Source: Rhodoferax sp. OV413
Lineage (GTDB): Bacteria; Pseudomonadota; Gammaproteobacteria; Burkholderiales; Burkholderiaceae_C
NCBI RefSeq assembly: GCF_900104385.1
Contig: NZ_FNJA01000001.1
Span: forward strand, 532,386 to 596,385
Reading direction: 5' to 3'
DNA: 64,000 bases
This document shows positions 48,180 to 54,676 of this stretch, piece after piece. Position 1 is the stretch's first letter; the number at the start of each line of letters is the position of its first letter. The notes beneath the pieces were generated by a model. It was not told the origin of the DNA. It was given only the letters and a program-made list of their open reading frames with translations, and made no database searches. Both the position numbers and the translations under genes were made by a program.

Positions 48180-48205
48180 GCTGCTGACAACGTAGTGTCA
48201 GCAGC
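48180..48205. promoter_or_regulatory. Candidate operator: 10-bp perfect inverted repeat
   Basis: GCTGCTGACA-ACGTAG-TGTCAGCAGC lies 49 bp upstream of the VOC start, inside the likely promoter region of the cluster that encodes a WYL/YafY regulator. There is no T run, so it is an operator rather than a terminator. Confidence 0.6.
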
Positions 48206-48225
48206 GTTCAACGCCCGCGCCTTTT

Positions 48226-48279
48226 GCTAGCATAAACATAGCTACCTGCGCAGGTGGAATATCCGCCAGCGCTCAAAAA
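48226..48279. repeat. Copy of the short palindromic repeat
   Basis: GCTAGCATAAACATAGCTAC, CTGCGCAGG and CCGCCAGCGCTC, just after the kinase/phosphatase gene. Confidence 0.65.
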
Positions 48280-48290
48280 GGCTTAAACCC

Positions 48291-50042
48291 TTATTTCGGC
48301 AGGAAAAGCAGCCAGAAGACCAGCAGGAAATTGAGCAGCACCGACACCGCCAGGCCCAGCTTCCACACCGCCGTGGGGTCGCGCTGCAGCAGGGGTGATG
48401 GCGCGGGGGCGGTCAGCGGACGGGATGCGCCGCGCTCCAGCGCCAGCAAAAACTCCTCGCCGGTCTCGAAGCGCTGGCGCTTGTCACGGGCCACGGCTTT
48501 TTGCACCACGTGGTCGAGCCAGATCGGGATCTCGGGGTTGTGCCGGCTGGGCGCAATCGGGTCGCGGTAGTAGCGGCCCACCTGGTAGGGCAACACCTCG
48601 CCGTAGGGCAGCTTGTGGGTCAGCAGCTGGTACAGCGTGACACCCAGCGCAAACAGGTCGCTCTGGGCATTCGGCAGCTCCTCTGCCGCGTCGCCCCCCA
48701 GCGCGCTGAAGCCCCATTGCTCGGGGTTGATGTAGCTGGGCGTACCCGCGTGCAGCTTGCGCATGGCCTCGGGCTCGCGGCCGGTCAGGGCCACGCCCAG
48801 GTCCAGCAGGCGCAGCACGCCGTCTTCGCCCTGGTGCAGGTTGGCCGGCTTGATGTCGCGGTGGATCACGTTCTGCCGGTGCAGCCGGCCCAGCGCCTCG
48901 GCCACCTGGCGGGCCGCGGCCACGGCCTGGTGCACGCTGAACTTGCTTTGCCGGTCCAGCATCTGCTGCAGGGTTTCGCCGCTGTGCCAGTTGTACAGCA
49001 GGTAGGCGGCGCTGGCCGGCTGGCCGCTGACGCTATTGGCCGGAAAGGTGTCGTGCAGCATGACCAGGTGCTCGGCCGCGCGGCTGGAGCCCATGCGCTT
49101 GGCCAGCCAGGCCTCGTGGGCCAGCATGGCGCGCTCCTGCGGGTCGTGGGCGCGGCTGGGATGCAGGGTCTTCAGCGCGTACAGCTGCTGGGTTTGGGGA
49201 TGCCGCACCTGGACCACGACGTTGATGCCGTTGTCGGCCACCGGGGCGGTAACGGCCAGGCCGTCCAGCATGTCGCCGACGCGGAACGGGCCGGGAATCG
49301 GCAGCGCCCGGAACGCACGGTTTTCGTCTTCCAGCGTGGCGTCCAGCAGGCCCAGCACGCGCACCACCATGGCGGTGGCGTTGTCGCGGCTGCCGGCCTT
49401 GAGGGCAGTCTGCACCAAGGTTTCGGCGGCCAGCCGGGCGTTGTCGCCCTGGGCCAGCGCCTGCAGCTGGGCGTCGGGCAGCACACCGTGCACGCCGTCG
49501 GTCAGCAGCACGAACACGTCGCCAACCTGCAGGTCGCCCTGCATGTAGTCGACCACCAGGCGCTCGTCCACGCCCACCGAGCGCAGCAGCTGGTGCCGCA
49601 GATCGGGGTGGTCGGGCACGTGGTCGTGGGTCAGCTGGCTGAACTGGCCATCGCGCAGCAGGTAGGCGCGCGAATCGCCCACATGGGCCACGGTGTAGGA
49701 CTGGCCACGCAGCACCACGGCGGTCAGCGTGGTCAGGCCCATGGCCGGCTTGCGGCGCCGGTTCATGCCAGTGAGCCAGGCGTTGTGTGCACCAATAATG
49801 CGATCCAGGGCCACCGTGGTGTCCCAGGTTTCGGGCGTGCTGTAGTAATCGCGCACCAAGCTGGTGACGGTAGTTTGCGCCGCCTCCTGGCCCATGCCGC
49901 CGGTGCTGACGCCGTCGGCCAGCGCGGCGATGGAGCCCATGTCCGCCTGGCCCGCCTCGGGCAGCATGGCGGCGCAAAAATCTTCGTTGGTGGGCTTGGT
50001 GCCGGCCTGCGAGCTAAAACCTATGTCGATGTGGAATGCCAT
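48291..50042 (-). CDS. Bifunctional PP2C phosphatase / Ser-Thr protein kinase
   Basis: A 583-residue protein. Residues 1 to about 240 are a PP2C phosphatase (GFSSQAGTKPTNEDF, ALADGVSTGGMG, VAHVGDSRAYLL, LLTDGVHG, GSRDNATAMVVRV). About 265-530 form a Hanks-type kinase with catalytic HRDIKPANL, DLG in place of DFG, and APE-like YINPEQWG. A C-terminal TM helix (LGLAVSVLLNFLLVFWLLFL) anchors it with both enzymes in the cytoplasm. ATG 50042 gives the proper PP2C start. The same type of gene neighbours nirBD and nasA in pseudomonads (PA1782 of Pseudomonas aeruginosa), so it probably belongs to the nitrate module; its target is unknown. Confidence 0.92.
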   Translation of the reverse strand: MAFHIDIGFSSQAGTKPTNEDFCAAMLPEAGQADMGSIAALADGVSTGGMGQEAAQTTVTSLVRDYYSTPETWDTTVALDRIIGAHNAWLTGMNRRRKPAMGLTTLTAVVLRGQSYTVAHVGDSRAYLLRDGQFSQLTHDHVPDHPDLRHQLLRSVGVDERLVVDYMQGDLQVGDVFVLLTDGVHGVLPDAQLQALAQGDNARLAAETLVQTALKAGSRDNATAMVVRVLGLLDATLEDENRAFRALPIPGPFRVGDMLDGLAVTAPVADNGINVVVQVRHPQTQQLYALKTLHPSRAHDPQERAMLAHEAWLAKRMGSSRAAEHLVMLHDTFPANSVSGQPASAAYLLYNWHSGETLQQMLDRQSKFSVHQAVAAARQVAEALGRLHRQNVIHRDIKPANLHQGEDGVLRLLDLGVALTGREPEAMRKLHAGTPSYINPEQWGFSALGGDAAEELPNAQSDLFALGVTLYQLLTHKLPYGEVLPYQVGRYYRDPIAPSRHNPEIPIWLDHVVQKAVARDKRQRFETGEEFLLALERGASRPLTAPAPSPLLQRDPTAVWKLGLAVSVLLNFLLVFWLLFLPK

Positions 50043-50093
50043 GCACCAATGATGCAAGTTTCATTCCCAATTTGGTGCATTCCCGACTGGTAA

Positions 50094-51380
50094 TTACCCC
50101 ACCAGCATTTGCATGCTGTGCTCATAGAGGGCGGACAGGCTCTCGAACACCTCCAGCAGGCCTTCGCTGGCGGTGGCCAGCTGGTCCAGGCCCGGGCCGC
50201 GCTGCAACTGGTGGGCGCCGGCCAGCATCTGGCGCCAGTAGACGGCGGCGGTTTCCAGCCCGGCGCGGATGTCGGGGCTGCTCAACGGGATGTCGTTCAG
50301 GTAGTTCAGCGCCTGCTCGAAGGCGGCGCGCGACTCGGCCATGCCGACCTGGGCCCGCTGCTGGGTGGCGCGGTCGCCCAGCACCCCCAGCAAGGCGAAT
50401 TTGGCAAAGCGCTGGGACAGCATGCGCTGGCGCCCGGCCACATTCAGCACATGCAGCGGGGCCACGGCGCCCGCGCTTTCCAGCACGCCGGTCAGGCGTT
50501 CGGCCTGCTCCAGCAGCTGCTCGGCCTGGGCGTCTACCTGCAGCATCTGCTGGGGCTGGCCAGGGCGCGGCTCGGTCTGCAAGCCCAGCTTGAGCTGGCG
50601 CCAGTTCTGGGCCACCTGGGTCAGCAGGTCGCCAAAGGTGGGCTGCGACAGGCTTTTCGCCAGGAACGCCATATTGCTGTCGATGCGCTGCGCCGACTGC
50701 TGCTGCAGCTCGGCGCTCACCCCCACCTGGGCTCCGGCCAGCTGCAGCAGGTACAGCTTGATCAGGCGCTGCGACAGCATGCGCAGCTGGCCCGCACGGT
50801 TCACGCCGTCGGCAAACCGGGCCGAGTGCACGATGTGCTGCGACACCTGGCCCAGGCGCTGGTTGGTGTGCATGGAGGCGGTGCGCAGCATCTGGAAGGC
50901 GTCGTCGTCCGACACCTGGCGGGCCCGCATCAGCACGCCCTTGGCGCGTTCGACGATTTTGCGCTCCTCCAGGCGGCTACCCAGGTCTTGCAGCTCGTCG
51001 CGCAGCGCCTGTTCGCGGGCAAAACGGGCCTGGGCCAGCTGGATCAACGGGCGCAGCCGGTGCCGGCCATAGCCGTTGACAACGTAGGCGTGGACCCCGC
51101 AGGCCAGGGCGGCGTCGAGCTTTTCGGCATCGCCGTCGATGGTGAACAGCAGCACCGGACGGGGTGCTGTGTCGCTCAGCGACTGCAGGGCTTTGAACAA
51201 CGCCTCTTCGGGCAGGGGGTCGTAGCAGATCAGCACATCTGGTGCGTGCAGCACCGCTTCCTGCACCAATTTATTGCACTCTAGCGGTGCGGCCAGCAGC
51301 TGTACGCCCACCGCTTCGAGGTCGGCGACCAGGGAATGTGCCCCCTGCGGAGCATTCAAAAGTACCAGGGCCGTGGTCAT
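50094..51380 (-). CDS. ANTAR antiterminator fused to tandem PilJ/NIT-type nitrate-sensor motifs
   Basis: A 428-residue cytoplasmic protein: a receiver-like domain (1-120; the acceptor site reads LICYDPLPEE, so phosphorylation is doubtful), an ANTAR domain (about 124-185, KIVERAKGVLMRARQVSDDDAF) and a long helical region. That region contains two P-box-like motifs, NRAGQLRMLSQRL (194-206) and NVAGRQRMLSQRF (313-325), the hallmark of PilJ/NarX-type nitrate sensors. There are no TM segments, so it would read cytoplasmic nitrate/nitrite directly, functionally like NasR (NIT-ANTAR) of Klebsiella. It is divergent from nirB, whose leader carries matching hairpins. ATG 51380 was chosen because the longer frame enters the nirB promoter. 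Confidence 0.87.
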   Translation of the reverse strand: MTTALVLLNAPQGAHSLVADLEAVGVQLLAAPLECNKLVQEAVLHAPDVLICYDPLPEEALFKALQSLSDTAPRPVLLFTIDGDAEKLDAALACGVHAYVVNGYGRHRLRPLIQLAQARFAREQALRDELQDLGSRLEERKIVERAKGVLMRARQVSDDDAFQMLRTASMHTNQRLGQVSQHIVHSARFADGVNRAGQLRMLSQRLIKLYLLQLAGAQVGVSAELQQQSAQRIDSNMAFLAKSLSQPTFGDLLTQVAQNWRQLKLGLQTEPRPGQPQQMLQVDAQAEQLLEQAERLTGVLESAGAVAPLHVLNVAGRQRMLSQRFAKFALLGVLGDRATQQRAQVGMAESRAAFEQALNYLNDIPLSSPDIRAGLETAAVYWRQMLAGAHQLQRGPGLDQLATASEGLLEVFESLSALYEHSMQMLVG

Positions 51381-51419
51381 AAAAATCAGGTTTCTCCAAT
51401 GGGCAGACCGGGTGGCCAC

Positions 51420-51434
51420 GCAATTCGCGCACCA
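51420..51434 (-). promoter_or_regulatory. Possible sigma-54 promoter of the ANTAR-PilJ gene
   Basis: On the minus strand TGGTGC-GCGAA-TTGC has GG and GC at correct spacing, but two of six -24 bases differ. Start near 51408, 28 bp before the gene. Confidence 0.4.
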
Positions 51435-51459
51435 CACGGCGGTCGTGGGTCAAATCATA

Positions 51460-51475
51460 TGGCACAAGTTTTGCA
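51460..51475 (+). promoter_or_regulatory. Sigma-54 promoter of the nirBD-nasA operon
   Basis: TGGCAC-AAGTT-TTGCA, a full consensus match. The start site is near 51486, one or two bases before the first leader hairpin, the same geometry as at the nrt operon. Confidence 0.9.
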
Positions 51476-51486
51476 TAGTTTTGGTC

Positions 51487-51549
51487 GGGCGTAACGGCGC
51501 GCCCACCCCCTGTCTCAACCAGGCAGGCTCTGCGTACAACGACGTGCGC
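51487..51549 (+). promoter_or_regulatory. ANTAR-target tandem hairpins in the nirB leader RNA; rest of 51550-51728 holds no gene
   Basis: Hairpin 1 GGGCGT-AACGGC-GCGCCC (51487-51504) and hairpin 2 GCGTAC-AACGAC-GTGCGC (51532-51549) each have a 6-bp stem with one U-G pair and a six-base loop with A1 and G4. A further small stem sits between them. The remaining leader to 51728 must hold the terminator, but only a weak candidate ending at the T run 51642-51647 is seen. Confidence 0.85.
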
Positions 51550-51728
51550 AATGGTGTATCTCGCAAAAGTTTGGCAACGGTGCTGGCATGGGCCCACGCC
51601 GAAGCTGTGTTTTCTGGTGAACACCCACCTATTCCGTACCCTTTTTTCTGCGCAGCGCAGCTGTCTCTCGGCATGCGGTTTGCTGTTAATTTTCTGCACT
51701 CTCCCTGCAACACTCTGGAGTCGTTTCA

Positions 51729-54182
51729 ATGAAAAAATCTAAATTGGTGATGGTAGGCAACGGCATGGCCGGTGTACGCACCATTGAAGAACTGCTCAAG
51801 GTCGCCCCCGATCTGTACGACATCACGGTGTTCGGCGCCGAGCCCCACCCCAACTACAACCGCATCCTGCTGTCGCCCGTGCTGGCCGGCGAGCAAACGC
51901 TGGACGAGATCGTGCTGAACTCCTGGGAGTGGTATGCCGAGAACCACATCACCCTGCATGCGGGCAAGAAGGTCACCGAAGTCGACCGTGTGAAACGCAT
52001 CGTGCGCGCCGTGGACGCCGACGGCAACGTCGTTGAGGCCGAATACGACCGCCTGCTGATGTGCACCGGCTCCAATCCCTTCATCCTGCCCATCCCAGGC
52101 AAGGACCTGAAGGGTGTGATCGCCTACCGCGACATTGCCGACACCAACGAGATGATCGACACCGCCACCAAGTACAAGAATGCGGTGGTCATCGGCGGCG
52201 GCCTGCTGGGCCTGGAAGCGGCCAACGGCCTGATGCTGCGCGGCATGACCGTCACCGTGGTGCACGTCAACGACTGGCTGATGGAACGCCAGCTCGACAA
52301 CGTCGCGGGCAAGCTGCTGCAGAAGTCGCTGGAAGACCGTGGCCTGCAGTTCCGCATCGGCGCGCAGACGCAAGAACTGGTGGGCGGCCCAGACGGCCGT
52401 GTCACAGCCATCAAGTTCAAGGACGGCACCGAAGTCGCCGCCGACCTGGTGGTGATGGCGGTGGGCATCCGCCCGAACACCGACCTGGCCAGCAAGATGC
52501 GCCTGCACGTAGACCGCGGCATCGTGGTCACCGACACCATGCAGACCGTGACCGACGGCCGCATCTACTCGGTGGGCGAATGCGCAGCCCACCGCGGCAT
52601 CGCCTACGGCCTGGTGGCGCCGCTGTTTGAACAAGCCAAGGTGGCGGCCAACCACCTGGCCGAGTTCGGCATCGGCCGCTACATGGGCTCGCTGACCTCG
52701 ACCAAGCTGAAGGTCACCGGCATCGACCTGTTCAGCGCCGGCAACTTCACCGGCGGCGAAGGTACCGAAGAAATCATCATGAGCGACCCGTTCGGCGGCG
52801 TCTACAAGAAGCTGGTGCTGCAAGACGACAAGCTGGTCGGCGCCTGCCTGTACGGCGACACCGCCGACGGCAGCTTCTACTTCAAGCTGCTGCGCGACGG
52901 CCGCAGCGTGGCCGATATCCGCGACAAGCTGATGTTCGGCGAAAGCCACCTGGGCGATACCGGCCACGAAGGCCACAACAAGGCCGCCACCATGCCCGAC
53001 AGCGCCGAAGTCTGCGGCTGCAACGGCGTGAACAAGGGCACGATCTGCAAGGCCATCCGCGAAAAAGGCCTGTTCACTTTGGAAGAAGTGAAGAAGCACA
53101 CCAAGGCCAGCGCGTCCTGCGGCTCCTGCACCGGCCTGGTCGAACAGATTCTGATGTTCACCGCCGGCGGTGATTACTCGGCCACGCCCAAGACCAAGGC
53201 CATGTGCGGCTGCACAGACCAGGGCCACCAGGCGGTGCGCGACGCCATCGTCAAGAACAAGTACCTGACCATCGCCTCGGTGTTCAAGGGCCTGGGCTGG
53301 AAGACCCCGAACGGCTGCTCCAGCTGCCGCCCGGCCGTCAACTACTACCTGATCTCCAGCTGGCCCAAAGAAGCCAAGGACGACCCGCAAAGCCGCTTCA
53401 TCAACGAACGCAGCCACGCCAACATCCAGAAGGACGGCACCTACTCGGTCATCCCGCGCATGTGGGGTGGTGAAACCACGGCCGACGAGCTGCGCCGCAT
53501 TGCCGACGCCGCCGATAAGTACAAAGTGCCGACCATCAAGGTCACCGGCGGCCAGCGCATCGACTTGCTGGGCGTGAAGAAAGAGGATTTGGTTGGCATC
53601 TGGAAAGACATCGGCATGCCCAGCGGCCACGCCTACGCCAAGGCCTTGCGCACGGTGAAGACCTGCGTCGGCAGCGAATGGTGCCGCATGGGCACGCAGG
53701 ACAGCACCCAGATGGGCAAGGACCTGGAGCACGCGCATTGGCGCATGTATGCACCGCACAAGGTCAAGTACGCCGTCTCTGGCTGCCCGCGCAACTGCGC
53801 CGAAGCCGGCATCAAGGACGTGGGCATCATCGGTGTGGACAGCGGCTGGGAGATGTACATCGCCGGCAACGGTGGTATCAAAACCGAAGTGGCGCACTTC
53901 TTCGTCAAGCTCAAGACCTCGGAAGAAGTACTGGAGTACACCGGCGCCTTCATGCAGCTCTACCGCAAGGAAGGCTGGTATCTGGAACGCACCGTGCACT
54001 ATGTGGCCCGTGTCGGCCTGGATTACGTGAAGAAAAAAATCCTGGAAGACGCCGAAGGCCGCAAGGCCTTGAACGAAGAGCTGTTGTTCGCGCTGGACGG
54101 CGAACCCGATCCCTGGTTCGACTTGAAGGACGCGCAAGTGGACACCCGCCAGTTCACCCCCGTGGCCACGATCAGCGCCTAA
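51729..54182 (+). CDS. nirB: Assimilatory NADH nitrite reductase, large subunit
   Basis: An 817-residue cytoplasmic enzyme reducing nitrite to ammonium with six electrons from NAD(P)H. N-terminal FAD and NAD domains (GNGMAGVRTIEEL; VVIGGGLLGLEAANGL) are followed by two BFD-like [2Fe-2S] modules (CGCNGVNKGTIC...CGSC and CGCTDQGHQ...CSSC). The C-terminal sulphite/nitrite reductase half binds siroheme and [4Fe-4S] through KTCVGSEWCRMG and SGCPRNCAEAGI. A ribosome site CTGGAG precedes ATG 51729. First gene of nirB-nirD-nasA-ybiB-cobA. Confidence 0.97.
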   Translation: MKKSKLVMVGNGMAGVRTIEELLKVAPDLYDITVFGAEPHPNYNRILLSPVLAGEQTLDEIVLNSWEWYAENHITLHAGKKVTEVDRVKRIVRAVDADGNVVEAEYDRLLMCTGSNPFILPIPGKDLKGVIAYRDIADTNEMIDTATKYKNAVVIGGGLLGLEAANGLMLRGMTVTVVHVNDWLMERQLDNVAGKLLQKSLEDRGLQFRIGAQTQELVGGPDGRVTAIKFKDGTEVAADLVVMAVGIRPNTDLASKMRLHVDRGIVVTDTMQTVTDGRIYSVGECAAHRGIAYGLVAPLFEQAKVAANHLAEFGIGRYMGSLTSTKLKVTGIDLFSAGNFTGGEGTEEIIMSDPFGGVYKKLVLQDDKLVGACLYGDTADGSFYFKLLRDGRSVADIRDKLMFGESHLGDTGHEGHNKAATMPDSAEVCGCNGVNKGTICKAIREKGLFTLEEVKKHTKASASCGSCTGLVEQILMFTAGGDYSATPKTKAMCGCTDQGHQAVRDAIVKNKYLTIASVFKGLGWKTPNGCSSCRPAVNYYLISSWPKEAKDDPQSRFINERSHANIQKDGTYSVIPRMWGGETTADELRRIADAADKYKVPTIKVTGGQRIDLLGVKKEDLVGIWKDIGMPSGHAYAKALRTVKTCVGSEWCRMGTQDSTQMGKDLEHAHWRMYAPHKVKYAVSGCPRNCAEAGIKDVGIIGVDSGWEMYIAGNGGIKTEVAHFFVKLKTSEEVLEYTGAFMQLYRKEGWYLERTVHYVARVGLDYVKKKILEDAEGRKALNEELLFALDGEPDPWFDLKDAQVDTRQFTPVATISA

Positions 54183-54189
54183 ATTTATA

Positions 54190-54247
54190 AAAATAATGCC
54201 CCCAGCGCAGGTAGCACCTGCGCTACCAGCTACAAAAGGAATAGCAA
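54190..54247. repeat. Short palindromic repeat between nirB and nirD
   Basis: A perfect 9-bp inverted repeat AGCGCAGGT-AGC-ACCTGCGCT (54204-54224), then AGCTAC, AAAAGGA and ATAGCAAA. The AAAGGA of the repeat end serves as the nirD ribosome site. Confidence 0.85.
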
Positions 54248-54248
54248 A

Positions 54249-54635
54249 ATGAGTGAATGGAAAGTCATCTGTAAAGTCGACGACATCCCGGTACTGGGCT
54301 CGCGCCGCGTCAGCCGCGCGCAAGGCATGGACGTGGCGGTGTTCCGCAATGACCAGGACGAAGTCTTCGCCCTGCTGGACCGCTGCCCGCACAAAGGCGG
54401 CCCGCTGAGCCAGGGCATCGTCTTCGGCACCAGCGTGGCCTGCCCGCTGCACAACTGGAGCATCGGCATGTGCGACGGCCAGGCGGCTGCGCCCGACGTG
54501 GGCTGCACGCCCAAGTTCAGCGTCAAGGTGGTGGACGGCACGGTGCACCTGAGCCCGCAGGAGCTGGCCACGCTGGGGCTGGAATTCAGCGCCCCGGTGG
54601 CCGGCCCAGGCCATAAAACGCCCGAAACCGCCTGA
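54249..54635 (+). CDS. nirD: Nitrite reductase small subunit, Rieske type
   Basis: A 128-residue Rieske-fold partner of NirB. Unlike the enterobacterial NirD, which lacks the cluster ligands, it keeps a full Rieske pair: C-x-H in DRCPHKGGPLSQG and C-x2-H in ACPLHNWSIG. It may therefore carry a [2Fe-2S] cluster and pass electrons. ATG 54249 follows the repeat-derived AAAGGA. Confidence 0.93.
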   Translation: MSEWKVICKVDDIPVLGSRRVSRAQGMDVAVFRNDQDEVFALLDRCPHKGGPLSQGIVFGTSVACPLHNWSIGMCDGQAAAPDVGCTPKFSVKVVDGTVHLSPQELATLGLEFSAPVAGPGHKTPETA

Positions 54636-54676
54636 CCGCCCGTTAAGCCACCCAGCCCCGCAGCGCCGCGCACCCC

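Noticed and set aside
50054-50068. Sigma-54-like GGGAAT-GAAAC-TTGC on the minus strand before the PP2C-kinase gene
   Set aside because: The -24 element is weak and the start would fall on the start codon itself.
51577-51647. Possible nirB leader terminator (ACGG...TGGG pairing with CCCA...CCGT, then a T run)
   Set aside because: Short broken stems, a large apical loop and a gap before the T run; not convincing enough to annotate.
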